Shown here: positions 32,703 through 41,445 of the stretch, in pieces
Layout of the letters: each line of letters begins with the position of its first letter
How positions within the stretch are numbered: the stretch's first letter is position 1
Origin: Candidatus Binatia bacterium
Lineage (GTDB): Bacteria > Desulfobacterota > Binatia > Bin18
Reading direction: 5' to 3'
DNA length: 64,000 nt
Assembly: GCA_951812575.1 (NCBI GenBank)
Contig: OX638322.1
Coordinates: 3,099,925 to 3,163,924, forward strand
Made by a program: the position numbers and the translations under genes
Notes under the pieces: generated by a model
Database searches by the model: none
What the model was told of the DNA's origin: nothing
The model's input: only the letters and a program-made list of their open reading frames with translations

Positions 32703-33092
32703 ATGAGGACCGAAGTTGTGGTAGATACGCTGGCCCTGGAAGAAGCCCACATCAGCTGGCTCCTTATTGCCGCCCATACCTATTTACAGCAAAATATGCC
32801 AGAGCAGGCGGTGACACTGCTCAGGTTCTTGCGCCTCTTTGACAGGGATAACCAACAATGTCTCAAGATGCTTGCGTATGCGTATGTACGCCTCGGCAGG
32901 GTACAGCAGAGTGCGGAGTTGATTGAAGAGGTTTTGCGCCTGCCCTTATCGCCCGAGGAACGTACGGCGATGTCTTTAATGCGCAGGTGTGTGGCGAACG
33001 GCAACAGTCAAGAGGGGAGGCCGGTCTCTCAGGATTCCGTCGAACAGCTCGCTTTAACCCCTACCCTCGGGATCGACCAGCATGACTCGTGA
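32703..33092 (+). CDS. sctY: T3SS chaperone SctY (YscY-like, TPR), copy A
   Basis: A 129-residue protein with about three TPR-like helix pairs ([39 protein letters not shown]). YscY is the chaperone of YscX and also contacts SctV. The gene lies between sctX and sctV and overlaps sctV by 11 bases. The C-terminal 25 residues are Ser/Gln-rich and probably disordered. Confidence 0.75.
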   Translation: MRTEVVVDTLALEEAHISWLLIAAHTYLQQNMPEQAVTLLRFLRLFDRDNQQCLKMLAYAYVRLGRVQQSAELIEEVLRLPLSPEERTAMSLMRRCVANGNSQEGRPVSQDSVEQLALTPTLGIDQHDS

Positions 33093-35190
33093 TCAGGTCC
33101 AGTCCTTCCTCTACGCCCTCACCCAGCGCAAGGATGTGCTGCTGGCCTTTTTGCTGGTGTCAATTATCTTCATGATGATTTTGCCGCTGCCAACCGTTGT
33201 GGTTGACATTTTAATCGGTGTGAGCATGAGTATCGCGGTCATTTTGCTGATGCTGTCGGTCTACATAGCGTCGGCGGCTGAGTTTTTCGCTTTTCCCGCG
33301 GTCTTGCTGTTATCAACCTTGTTCCGTCTGTCCCTGTCCATTACCACGACGCGCCTCGTATTGTTGCAGGCGGACGCCGGGAGAATCGTTGATACTTTCG
33401 GTAATTTTGTGGTGGCCGGCAACCTTATTGTCGGTCTTGTCATCTTTTTGATCATAACGATTGTACAATTCCTGGTGATTACCAAGGGGGCGGAGCGCGT
33501 GGCGGAAGTCAGCGCCCGCTTTTCGCTCGATGCCATGCCGGGTAAGCAGATGAGTATAGACGGAGATATGCGCGCGGGCGTTATCGACGTTGGCGAAGCA
33601 AAGCACCGCCGGGAGATGGTTGAAAAAGAGAGCCAGCTCTATGGCTCGATGGACGGCGCGATGAAATTCGTCAAGGGAGACGCAATTGCGGGCCTGATTA
33701 TCATCGTTATCAACCTCATCGGCGGTCTCTCCATTGGAGTATTGCAACGCGGCCTGGACGTTGTCGAGGCTATCCATATTTATTCAATTCTGACCATCGG
33801 CGATGGTTTGGTTGCACAGATACCCGCGCTGTTGATTGCCATGACGTCAGGCATCATCGTGACGCGCGTCAGTACCGACGAGACAGAAAACCTGGCGAGT
33901 GATATCGGTGCACAGTTTGGCGCACAACCACGCGCGTTGATGGTTGCGTCCGGCTTAATGGCGGCCTTCAGCCTCATTCCAGGGTTCCCCGTAGCGACCT
34001 TTCTGGTCTTGTCGGCTATTACCGGTGGTGGCGGTCTGTTGTTGTCTCGGAGCCACGACAAGAAGAAAGAAAAAGCCGAGGAGCAGGATATTTCCGCGCT
34101 GCTTCCCGCCTCGCGGGTCAACGCTCAATCCGATCAGGAAACAAGCGAGCAATTGTCCGGGCAGGAAGAAGTCACCTTGGGCATTCCGCTGCTGGTGGAT
34201 ATTGAAGCAAGTCTGCAGAATGCCATTGATCTGCGTTTCCTGAATCAGGAAGCGTTAAAGGTGCGCCGGGCGTTGTATCTTGATCTCGGTGTGCCCTTCC
34301 CCGGCATACATCTGCGCTTTAACGAAAATATGTCGCTCACCGGACAGTATTCCATTCTGATGCAGGAAGTTCCGGTTGCGAAAGGCAAACTGAGACCCGG
34401 CTGTGTGCTGTATGCGGATAGTGACGAGCAACTCGATGCCCTGGACTGCCCGCATGACAAAGACGAGCAATTTCTGCCGAATATCGACACGGTCTGGATT
34501 GAAGAGGGGCACAAGGACCAACTGGATAAATTAAGTCTGTCCTATATGGAGCTGCCTCGGATTCTGACCTGTCACCTCTCGTATGTACTCAAAAGGTACT
34601 CGGAAGAGTTTATCGGTATCCAGGAAACCTCCTACCTGTTTACGCAGTTGCAGGCGACTTTTCCGGAGCTGCTCAAGGAAGTGCAACGCGTGTTGCCGAT
34701 TCATTTGACGACCGAGATTCTTCAAAGACTCGTGAGTGAGGATATTTCGATCCGAAATATCCGTCTGATTCTGGAATCTTTGGTTGAATGGGGACAAAAG
34801 GAGAAAGACGGGGTGTTGTTGACCGAATACGTGCGTGGCGATCTCAAACGCTATATCAGCTATAAGTACAGCAGTGAACAGAACATCCTCTCGGCCTATC
34901 TGTTGGATCAGGATTTAGAAGACTCCATCCGCGGCGGCATACGTCAAACCTCATCGGGCAACTATCTTGCGCTTGATCCCCAGGTGACGCGCCAGTTCAT
35001 CGATGAAAGCAAGAGCATGATTGGTGATATGGCCAGGCGCAGTAGCAAACCGGTCCTGGTGACAGCCATGGATATTCGTCGTTACGTGCGTAAAATGTTG
35101 GAAGTAGAGCTGTACGATTTGGCCGTCTTGTCCTTTCAGGAATTAACTCAGGAAATCACTATCCAACCGATTGGAAAAATAACGCTTTAG
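33082..35190 (+). CDS. sctV: T3SS export gate protein SctV (YscV/LcrD)
   Basis: A 702-residue FHIPEP-family protein, near the usual 690-710. Residues 1-320 carry eight membrane helices and the conserved loop [20 protein letters not shown]. Residues about 355-702 are the cytoplasmic domain that forms the nonameric ring ([15 protein letters not shown]; the end has [13 protein letters not shown] [19 protein letters not shown]). It receives substrates and chaperones and couples proton flow to export. The first 611 bases are repeated at 63390-64000. Confidence 0.97.
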   Translation: MTRDQVQSFLYALTQRKDVLLAFLLVSIIFMMILPLPTVVVDILIGVSMSIAVILLMLSVYIASAAEFFAFPAVLLLSTLFRLSLSITTTRLVLLQADAGRIVDTFGNFVVAGNLIVGLVIFLIITIVQFLVITKGAERVAEVSARFSLDAMPGKQMSIDGDMRAGVIDVGEAKHRREMVEKESQLYGSMDGAMKFVKGDAIAGLIIIVINLIGGLSIGVLQRGLDVVEAIHIYSILTIGDGLVAQIPALLIAMTSGIIVTRVSTDETENLASDIGAQFGAQPRALMVASGLMAAFSLIPGFPVATFLVLSAITGGGGLLLSRSHDKKKEKAEEQDISALLPASRVNAQSDQETSEQLSGQEEVTLGIPLLVDIEASLQNAIDLRFLNQEALKVRRALYLDLGVPFPGIHLRFNENMSLTGQYSILMQEVPVAKGKLRPGCVLYADSDEQLDALDCPHDKDEQFLPNIDTVWIEEGHKDQLDKLSLSYMELPRILTCHLSYVLKRYSEEFIGIQETSYLFTQLQATFPELLKEVQRVLPIHLTTEILQRLVSEDISIRNIRLILESLVEWGQKEKDGVLLTEYVRGDLKRYISYKYSSEQNILSAYLLDQDLEDSIRGGIRQTSSGNYLALDPQVTRQFIDESKSMIGDMARRSSKPVLVTAMDIRRYVRKMLEVELYDLAVLSFQELTQEITIQPIGKITL

Positions 35191-35233
35191 TGTACAACAA
35201 CATACATACAGAGTGTATATCCAAGGAGGAAAA

Positions 35234-35557
35234 ATGGAAGCAAACGACCGTGAGGCGGCCCTTGACCAAATGGTTTCGGAATCACAGGAATGGATCGACA
35301 AGGCGAAAGAAGTCTCTACACGCCTCGGAGCTGTTCTGGAGAGTTTTGGTATCACCAATCCGGAGGCTATTGACAAATTCCTGCAAAGCGACGACTGCCC
35401 CCCGGGGCTATCCAAGGAGGCTCGGGAGAATATCGAGCAATTGTGGCAGGAATTGGAAGCGGAAGAGAACAGCCTCGCAGCATCCGGGGCTTTGGGCAGG
35501 CAAGGGCGCGGGGCGAGTCGGCCAAGGCGTCGGAGCAGGGACATAGTCAGAGTGTAA
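35234..35557 (+). CDS. LcrG/PcrG-like T3SS regulator
   Basis: A 107-residue protein with an excellent AAGGAGGA site before ATG 35234. The core (AKEVSTRLGAVLESFGITNP, then EAIDKFL) and a basic tail RRRSRDIVRV follow the LcrG/PcrG layout (a helical pair followed by an Arg-rich MRG-like end; those proteins have about 95 residues). LcrG caps the export gate and binds the tip protein LcrV. The following gene is in the lcrV position and lcrH and yopB-like genes follow, as in lcrGVH-yopBD. Similarity is modest. Confidence 0.6.
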   Translation: MEANDREAALDQMVSESQEWIDKAKEVSTRLGAVLESFGITNPEAIDKFLQSDDCPPGLSKEARENIEQLWQELEAEENSLAASGALGRQGRGASRPRRRSRDIVRV

Positions 35558-35635
35558 TTTGCGCCGCCTTGATTGTTGCAAAGACAGGAGTCTCAGCGAT
35601 CGAATACGGAAAACCAGGTATAGGAGGGCAGAGTT

Positions 35636-36157
35636 ATGGCTGAAGGAACAACGAGTGGCATAAGCGGAGCAACAACAATTGCTGGGGCAAGCACCAATCC
35701 TGACACGAGTATGTCGTTGAATGAAAAACTGCTGATGCTGTTTTTAAATCGCGCCCAAACAATGCAAGGCATAGCCGGTGACCGCACCGAGGAAGCCCAG
35801 GACAAGCTGAAGGAGATTCAAGACGCGCGCGCTATGAAGTCCAGGATGAATGATCTTAAGCAAAAGGCGGACGATGATGGTCATTCGGACATGCCTCAGG
35901 ACATGAAGGACTATTGTGAGGCGCATAATATTGATTGGGACCACACCGGCAACGATGATAGGCACAACAAAGATGAATGGAGCGTGAACATACAGTATAT
36001 GGACGATTTCATAGATAAGTTATCCAGTAATAATGATTTGTTCATGATCAAACTGAGGAGTGTGGTGGATAAGTCCAATGAGGCGGTACAGGGTGCAAGC
36101 GGCGTGGAGAACCAGGCCAAGGACCTGATGAAAGACGTCCTCGCCGGTTTTCGATAA
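35636..36157 (+). CDS. Candidate needle-tip/filament protein (lcrV position, EspA/SseB-like size)
   Basis: A 173-residue protein: a Ser/Thr-rich disordered N-terminus (1-25), a long helix (LNEKLLMLFLNRAQTMQGIA onward), a small polar centre (about residues 80-115, His/Asp-rich), then a long C-terminal amphipathic helix (LRSVVDKSNEAVQGASGVEN, then QAKDLMKDVL). Two long helices enclosing a small insert is the coiled-coil plan of T3SS tip and filament proteins. It is half the size of LcrV, closer to EspA/SseB. No membrane segment. The assignment is by architecture and gene order, not by motif. Confidence 0.5.
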   Translation: MAEGTTSGISGATTIAGASTNPDTSMSLNEKLLMLFLNRAQTMQGIAGDRTEEAQDKLKEIQDARAMKSRMNDLKQKADDDGHSDMPQDMKDYCEAHNIDWDHTGNDDRHNKDEWSVNIQYMDDFIDKLSSNNDLFMIKLRSVVDKSNEAVQGASGVENQAKDLMKDVLAGFR

Positions 36158-36219
36158 ACCACACCATATTGGAGTTGAGGCCTGGCACCGGCACCAAAAA
36201 TTTGCCGAAGGAGATACGA

Positions 36220-36684
36220 ATGGACGCCAAAGACGTAGCAGCAATTCTGGTGGAAGGGGCGGCGGGTGTATTGCAGGGAAAACAGACCTTAGGGGAAGCG
36301 AGGAATATCTCGACCGAGTCGTTGGAGAGTATCTATGGTGTCGCCTATGGGTGGTATCAGCAGGGCAAATACGCCGAGGCTTTGAAGAGCTTTGAGTTGC
36401 TCTGTTTATACGATCATCAGAATCCCAGATTCTGGACAGGACTTGGCTACTGCCGCCAACAGCTGAAAGACTATAGCGCGGCGGCGAGCGCCTTAAGCTA
36501 TGCGGAGTTGTATGCCGACACCCCTGATTTGGAGATGTATCTGAATCTGGCTCAGTGCTTCATGGCATCCGGGCACAACGAGGCCGCTGAGGCCTACGTA
36601 GACGCCGTGCTCTGGGGGGGGGATGCGGATCAGACGCTCAAGGACAGGGCACAATTGATGAAAGACCAACTGTCAAAAGAATAG
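36220..36684 (+). CDS. lcrH: Class II T3SS translocator chaperone, LcrH/SycD family (first)
   Basis: A 154-residue protein with three TPR repeats: ESIYGVAYGWYQQGKYAEAL, RFWTGLGYCRQQLKDYSAAA and EMYLNLAQCFMASGHNEAAE. The RFW(T/L)GLG motif is the hallmark of LcrH/SycD/IpgC. It binds the N-terminal chaperone-binding segment of pore proteins before secretion. It lies nine bases before the YopB-like gene, its probable client. AAGGAG sits before ATG 36220. Confidence 0.9.
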   Translation: MDAKDVAAILVEGAAGVLQGKQTLGEARNISTESLESIYGVAYGWYQQGKYAEALKSFELLCLYDHQNPRFWTGLGYCRQQLKDYSAAASALSYAELYADTPDLEMYLNLAQCFMASGHNEAAEAYVDAVLWGGDADQTLKDRAQLMKDQLSKE

Positions 36685-36693
36685 GAGACATTT

Positions 36694-37959
36694 ATGCCGC
36701 TCAGCGACCTCAATAATGTGGACTATACACGCCCCCCTATCTCATCGCAGCCCCCTACGACCGATGGCGTCGGACGGGTTGCCGGGAGTCAGACTCCTTC
36801 CCACCTCTCTGTTGACTCCGATGCTGCTGGAAATTCTCAGCCGACGCCCCCGGTGGGAGGAGGGCCGAGACTGCCGGCGCCGGTGAAGATGAGTCCGGCC
36901 GATTTAATGACTTTGCTGTATGGCTTGCAAAAAAAATTCGGCGAGTCTCGGATAAAAACCGTTGAAGGACAGATTAAGACCAGGGCGCTAGAGAAAGAGC
37001 TGAAAAACAATAAGACCTTAGAGAAGCTCAAGAAGGCTTTGAAGATAAGCCACAAGGACAACGCGGGGACCATCGTCGGGAAAGTCTTTGGCTGGATTGG
37101 GGTGGCGTTGACCATCGTGGTAGCCGCCATTGTTGGCGTTATTTCAGGGGGCGCCGCCGCGGCGCCGCTTATTGTTGCCGCGACCGCGATGCTCGCCATT
37201 ATGATTATGCAGGAAAGCGGTGGAATGGATAAGATGACGGATGCCATGGGAATGGACGATAAGGCAAAGATGGCGTTCTCAATAGCGCTGACAGCGGTGA
37301 TATTGGTCGTGAGCATTGCTCCAGCCGTCGTCAGCGGCGGTGCTACCCTCATTGGTACGATCTCCAACGCGGTGAGCTCGACCACCGAAATAGCAGCCGA
37401 AGGAGCCGCGGCGGCCGGCGAAGCAACCGCGGCAGTCACCGAAGGCGTCACCGAAGGCGTCACCGAAGGCGTCACCGAAGGCGTCACCGAAGGCGTCACC
37501 GAAGGAACCACCGAGGGAGTCACCGAAGGAACCACCGAGGGAGTCACCGAAGGAACCACCGAGGGAGTCACCGAAGGAACCACCGAAGGAACCACCGAAG
37601 GAACCCAGAAGACCACGGTATTTGTCAGAGCAATGGCAAAACAACTCGGCACAAGTACCGCGCGCGTAATAAAGGCTGGAGAAAGATTGAAATCAGGCGT
37701 GCAAATGGTGTCAGGTGCAGTCCAGATCGCCGGTGGTGCGACAACAGTAGTGGACTCGAAGGATCAGTACGACGCTGAGATGGCGCGGGCAGGAGTTCAG
37801 CGAAACAAGGCTCAACTGATGAAAATGGCGGCGCTTGATGAAGAGGATCAGCGCAAGATTCGGCAATTGATAGAAATGTTGGAGAATTCTACCCACGCGC
37901 TGCTCGCTACGCTGTCTTCCACCAGAGAAGTGGAAAGGCAAATCCACACCTCGGTATAA
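36694..37959 (+). CDS. sctE: T3SS translocon pore protein SctE (YopB/IpaB/SseC-like) with tetrapeptide repeats
   Basis: A 421-residue protein with two hydrophobic hairpin segments (about residues 128-165, WIGVALTIVVAAIVGVISGG; and about 190-225, SIALTAVILVVSIAPAVVSG), as in major translocators. An N-terminal coiled-coil (85-115) precedes them. Residues 248-303 are 14 copies of V/T-T-E-G, encoded by a 12-bp tandem repeat, inserted where YopB-type proteins have a short linker. The C-terminal coiled-coil region resembles SseC. It inserts into the host membrane with the second pore subunit. LcrH-type chaperone genes flank it on both sides. Confidence 0.82.
   Translation: MPLSDLNNVDYTRPPISSQPPTTDGVGRVAGSQTPSHLSVDSDAAGNSQPTPPVGGGPRLPAPVKMSPADLMTLLYGLQKKFGESRIKTVEGQIKTRALEKELKNNKTLEKLKKALKISHKDNAGTIVGKVFGWIGVALTIVVAAIVGVISGGAAAAPLIVAATAMLAIMIMQESGGMDKMTDAMGMDDKAKMAFSIALTAVILVVSIAPAVVSGGATLIGTISNAVSSTTEIAAEGAAAAGEATAAVTEGVTEGVTEGVTEGVTEGVTEGTTEGVTEGTTEGVTEGTTEGVTEGTTEGTTEGTQKTTVFVRAMAKQLGTSTARVIKAGERLKSGVQMVSGAVQIAGGATTVVDSKDQYDAEMARAGVQRNKAQLMKMAALDEEDQRKIRQLIEMLENSTHALLATLSSTREVERQIHTSV
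37435..37602 (+). repeat. 12-bp in-frame tandem repeat, 14 copies
   Basis: GTCACCGAAGGC-type units, the first five almost identical, then alternating GTCACC/ACCACC halves. The repeat keeps frame, so slippage would change the SctE linker length in steps of four residues. Confidence 0.95.
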
Positions 37960-37985
37960 CTGTAGACAGAAGAGGGCATTCCATT

Positions 37986-38486
37986 ATGGCGGAAGCAGAA
38001 TTAACGGATGAACAGCTGAAAACAGTCGAAAAACTGGCCGTACAATGTTTGAAATCAGGCATCCCGCTCAGCGTCGTCAAAGGCTACAGCACGGAGGAAC
38101 TCGAAGCGGTTTATAACGTGACGTACAACCTGTATCAGCAACAAAAATACGAAGATGCGAAGACGCTGTTTCAATTTCTCACGCTCCATGAGCCTGCAGA
38201 GGGCCGTTTTTGGCTGGGATTAGCCGCTTGTTATCATCGGCTGGCTGAACACGAGTCTGCAATCAATGCCTACTCTTGCGCCGCCCTTGTCGATGCGACA
38301 AACCCGATTTACGCCTTTCATGCGGGTGAATGTTACCTCGCCATGGAAGATTGGGAAAACGCGAAAAAAGCAATTGAGGCGGTCACAACCCTGTGCGAGG
38401 TGACGGCGGACGAAGAAGACCACACCGAGTTGCTCAAGCGCACGGAAACAATGTCGCAGATAGTGAACGGGAAGCTGCGCACATAA
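37986..38486 (+). CDS. Class II T3SS translocator chaperone, LcrH/SycD family (second)
   Basis: A 166-residue protein with three TPR repeats (AVYNVTYNLYQQQKYEDAKT; RFWLGLAACYHRLAEHESAI; PIYAFHAGECYLAMEDWENA) including the RFWLGLA hallmark. It is a paralogue of the gene at 36220. Two class II chaperones suggest that the two pore proteins use separate ones, as in systems with SscA/SscB. It follows sctE by 26 bases. Confidence 0.88.
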   Translation: MAEAELTDEQLKTVEKLAVQCLKSGIPLSVVKGYSTEELEAVYNVTYNLYQQQKYEDAKTLFQFLTLHEPAEGRFWLGLAACYHRLAEHESAINAYSCAALVDATNPIYAFHAGECYLAMEDWENAKKAIEAVTTLCEVTADEEDHTELLKRTETMSQIVNGKLRT

Positions 38487-38508
38487 CCCAGCCTAGTAAG
38501 GAGACTCA

Positions 38509-38979
38509 ATGTCAGCCGATATGGTAAGAAACCTGCTCCAGGAGTTCGGTCATTCAATTGGTATTCCCGACCTGCAAGTGGATGAGGAAGAACGTTGCAA
38601 CCTCCTATTTGATGATGTTGCGGTGAGCTTTGAGTTCAGTCAAGACGAGGAATCAGTGTATCTGTACTCGTATCTGGCGACCGCGCCTGAGGTGGATCTT
38701 GAAAAATTCTACGCCACGTTGTTGGAGGCGAACTATCTGTTCAGGGGAACGAATGGTGCAACCCTGGGAGTGGAGGCAATGAGTAAGAGAGTCGTACTGA
38801 TTCGCGAAGAAAGGTTGGAGTTGATGCGGCTGGCGCAGTTTGAGTCTGTTGTCGGAGGGTTTGTGAATTTGGCGGAGAATTGGAAGAAGAAGCTGGTCAA
38901 TTGGACCGCTGAGCCTGCTGCAGATGAGTCGTCTTTCGATCAGACGCAGGAATTCGGCACGCACGCATTGAAAGTGTAG
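38509..38979 (+). CDS. Class I T3SS chaperone, CesT/Tir-chaperone family
   Basis: A 156-residue acidic protein. The pattern is an N-terminal helix (MVRNLLQEFGHSIGIPDLQV), strands containing CNLLFDDVAVSFEF and VYLYSYLAT, a helix with LEKFYATLLEANYLFRGTNG, and the later VGGFVNLAENWKKKLVNW: the standard class I effector-chaperone fold. The GATLGV motif is typical. It stands just upstream of the effector candidates at 39279 and 44895, its likely clients. AAGGAG sits before the ATG. Confidence 0.85.
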   Translation: MSADMVRNLLQEFGHSIGIPDLQVDEEERCNLLFDDVAVSFEFSQDEESVYLYSYLATAPEVDLEKFYATLLEANYLFRGTNGATLGVEAMSKRVVLIREERLELMRLAQFESVVGGFVNLAENWKKKLVNWTAEPAADESSFDQTQEFGTHALKV

Positions 38980-38985
38980 GAGGGA

Positions 38986-39234
38986 ATGATGGCCGTTTCG
39001 CCTGAAGAACGTCTCACTCTGGATGTTGAAAACAAATTAAAAGAAGATGTCGACGGGGAGTTCAAGACCAGGTTACGGGCGGACCTGACTGACCAGGTCC
39101 ACGCCATTGATACGTTGCTCAAAGCCGGTGTCTCACCCGAAGAATTCAGCCAGTTGGACACGATAAAAAAGGGTTTGCAATCGGCTGAGGTGATACTTGA
39201 GGGAGTCTGGTCATATTATCACCCTTCAAGTTAA
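38986..39234 (+). CDS. YscE/SsaE-like needle co-chaperone
   Basis: An 82-residue helical hairpin protein: LTLDVENKLKEDVDGEFKTR, a turn at GVSPEEFSQL, then LQSAEVILEGVWSYYHPSS. The ending matches the SsaE/YscE pattern AxxxIxxxxxRYH. YscE with YscG holds the needle subunit SctF in the cytoplasm; a YscG-like gene is present at 58238. AGGAGGGA precedes the ATG-ATG start. The family is short and diverse, so the call rests on pattern plus context. Confidence 0.6.
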   Translation: MMAVSPEERLTLDVENKLKEDVDGEFKTRLRADLTDQVHAIDTLLKAGVSPEEFSQLDTIKKGLQSAEVILEGVWSYYHPSS

Positions 39235-39254
39235 CTTGAGTTCACTTGAAGGGT
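39221..39254. repeat. 11-bp perfect inverted repeat overlapping the end of the YscE-like gene
   Basis: ACCCTTCAAGT (39221-39231) and ACTTGAAGGGT (39244-39254) with a 12-base loop. It lies between the YscE-like stop codon and the effector start. There is no T-run, so it could be an attenuator, mRNA stabiliser or operator. Confidence 0.7.
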
Positions 39255-39278
39255 CCAGCATCAATGGAGAGCAATCTC

Positions 39279-41381
39279 ATGACGATCAACATTCAGGAGT
39301 TTCAATCAACCGCCCTGAGCGGTGAGCGCCGGAATGCCACCTTCCGCCTGACTACCGATAGGACCGGCGTCAAATGTGGCCTCGGCGTCGTGCAATGGGT
39401 CAAGAATCTGCGGTCCTCAAAGAACCGGGAGGTGACCCAGACTTTTGTCGATGCGCTGCGGCAATCGTATGGCGACCAGATTACCAATTCTGTTGTTGAC
39501 TCCAGCGGTCTGGGCAATGAACTGTTGCGCGGTAAGCCTTTGCATTCAAAAAAAGTGGTCCAGGTTCTGCATCTTGCGGCAAACCTGCAAAGACAATTTG
39601 TTGAAACGAATCACAAGATAGCCAGTGACTATAGCAAGCCGCTAGCAGCCGGTTCCGACCTCAGTTTACTGCAGATTAAATATGAGCATGTGGCAAAACG
39701 ATTATTTTCCGGAGAGGGGGTGCGGGATTCGACCCAGTCGACAGCTTTGATGACGCAGCTGCGTTCCCACCTCGACTGGGAGGGGCTCGGTCAGGAAGTC
39801 GCGCAGGAAATTGATTGGGCGAGCCGGGGTGGGACCGTTTTTGTCACCTCGGAAGTCGCTGCTGAAATCGCCGACAGGAGGATTACCGATAGTCTGAAGA
39901 AAGCCTATGGGGCCGTCCTGATGGAGAATAAGCTCTCCCTCGCCCAGGAGGGCTCATTATCGCGCCAGACGCTTGCAAAGCTCACGTCGCGGCGGGGGCT
40001 GACGATCAATCCGGAACGGGTGGAAGAAAGTGTGATGCGGGAGATAAATAATGAGCTTGAGGACCGGGTTACCAGTGCCATCGGCCGTCGGCACATTGCC
40101 AAGCAGCCGCTTGTCTTGTCAGAGGCCGAGCAGCAAGAGATAGTCGATAAAACGATAACGAAGTTTGCCGGGGAACGGTTTGCCGCGCATGCAGCAATCG
40201 ACCGCCTTCCCATAGCGGAGCCAACAAAGTCGGCCTTGCTTGAACGGGCCTTGCACGACGAGGTGCCGGCACACCTCGCGCCGGCCTTCGCCCAGGCGGC
40301 TGTGCACCTCGGCGACAGTATTGCGGTATTGGGTCGGGCGGGGGCGTCGCCCGGGGAGGTAGAACAGGCGTTGACCAGGATTCACGACACCATGCTGGCT
40401 GCCACCAAGGATGCAGGGCTCGGGGTAGATAACAGAGACCGGGTGATGCAGGCGTTTTGGAAATGTTTGCTGGTGAACGCGAGCGATGACCAGGTGCACG
40501 ACCTGGCCGGTCAGCTTCAGAGGCCTCCTCTCCACCCCTTTAGTGAAGGTGTGGCCTATGCCAAGTTTGTTTTCGTGGGAACCGAGATCTTTGACGCTAA
40601 TGAGGAATACTATTTGCCAAGCGTAGGGAGGGCGGCCGAATACCATCTGTTGTTGAGCAGCCTGCGGCGGGTTTTGGGTGACAAGCAGGGAGAGCTTGCG
40701 CCACTTGCACCGCCGACCTCTCCAGAGGATCTCTCTGACCGTACGCTGGTGATGCTGCGTAACGTCGGTGTGAGGTTGCCCGCGCCGAACCGCTTGGGGC
40801 AAGCCGGCAACACGGGGCTTTCGGCCGCAGCGCTCGCCGAGGTACAAAGCGATCTTGACCGCGCATTGGGGAGCCGAGAACCTATTCATGACGGTCTGAC
40901 TCAGTCCTTTCTGAACGACTTGGGACGTGCCACGTATACCCTGGACGGAGAGGATCTAGGAAGAAATCCGGAGACCATCGTCAGCCGCTTACACCAGTAT
41001 TGTACCGGCGAGACGGACCAGTTGAACGTGGCCATGCTCCTCGGTATTTCAAGATATGCCCACCAAGGGAACTTCGTCGGTATCCTGCAGGTCTTTCAGG
41101 ATGAGCAGCTGTCCCCGTTCCAAGATACCCCGGCTATGGGACAAGTAGCTCCCAGGTATAACATTGCCAAAAATGACCAGGGCGGCATTACCATTACTTC
41201 AATAGGTGAGGGACCGGTAGGCCACATAATCGATCCGTCGGGCTCACTGCAGCGTCTGGATCCCAACTCCAGTCACATCAGAACCAGGCAGGTGCTCACG
41301 CTGGACGCGAATACCTTTAAGCCGACGTTGCAATCCGTCGATATTGAGTACGCCTTCTCTGCCCCGAGAGGGGGCGAGTAA
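39279..41381 (+). CDS. Candidate T3SS effector, about 700 residues, unknown function
   Basis: A 700-residue protein with GGAG eight bases before ATG 39279; in-frame starts upstream (39246, 39264) lack such a site. No signal peptide or membrane helix. Residues about 15-105 (NATFRLTTDRTGVK, then VVQWVKNLRSSKNREVTQTF and GKPLHSKKVVQVL) parallel the N-terminus of the protein at 47465 (WVRNKFQD; GKPLTTRRIRQIL). The middle is helical, and the last 100 residues are beta-rich. No catalytic motif is recognised. It lies between a YscE-like gene and sctC, close to a class I chaperone gene. A regulator or structural substrate is the alternative. Confidence 0.55.
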   Translation: MTINIQEFQSTALSGERRNATFRLTTDRTGVKCGLGVVQWVKNLRSSKNREVTQTFVDALRQSYGDQITNSVVDSSGLGNELLRGKPLHSKKVVQVLHLAANLQRQFVETNHKIASDYSKPLAAGSDLSLLQIKYEHVAKRLFSGEGVRDSTQSTALMTQLRSHLDWEGLGQEVAQEIDWASRGGTVFVTSEVAAEIADRRITDSLKKAYGAVLMENKLSLAQEGSLSRQTLAKLTSRRGLTINPERVEESVMREINNELEDRVTSAIGRRHIAKQPLVLSEAEQQEIVDKTITKFAGERFAAHAAIDRLPIAEPTKSALLERALHDEVPAHLAPAFAQAAVHLGDSIAVLGRAGASPGEVEQALTRIHDTMLAATKDAGLGVDNRDRVMQAFWKCLLVNASDDQVHDLAGQLQRPPLHPFSEGVAYAKFVFVGTEIFDANEEYYLPSVGRAAEYHLLLSSLRRVLGDKQGELAPLAPPTSPEDLSDRTLVMLRNVGVRLPAPNRLGQAGNTGLSAAALAEVQSDLDRALGSREPIHDGLTQSFLNDLGRATYTLDGEDLGRNPETIVSRLHQYCTGETDQLNVAMLLGISRYAHQGNFVGILQVFQDEQLSPFQDTPAMGQVAPRYNIAKNDQGGITITSIGEGPVGHIIDPSGSLQRLDPNSSHIRTRQVLTLDANTFKPTLQSVDIEYAFSAPRGGE

Positions 41382-41445
41382 AACCTGGCCAACGGAACTG
41401 GCTGCTCATTCGTATGCCTCTGGCGGTTCGCGTATTCTGGTGCCT

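Larger units (their letters stand above)
28807..33692 (+). repeat. Long direct repeat, copy A (4.9 kb visible)
   Basis: It matches 59083-64000, offset 30276 in the GT gene and 30308 after the leader. It covers the last 672 bases of the GT4 gene, the T3SS promoter/leader, and sctB to the first 611 bases of sctV. Differences are clustered in the first 130 bases, in 29490-29585 (32 bases longer in copy B) and at about three bases in the Pro/Glu repeat of the pore protein. Long stretches are identical. The right end lies beyond the window in copy B. Confidence 0.95.
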
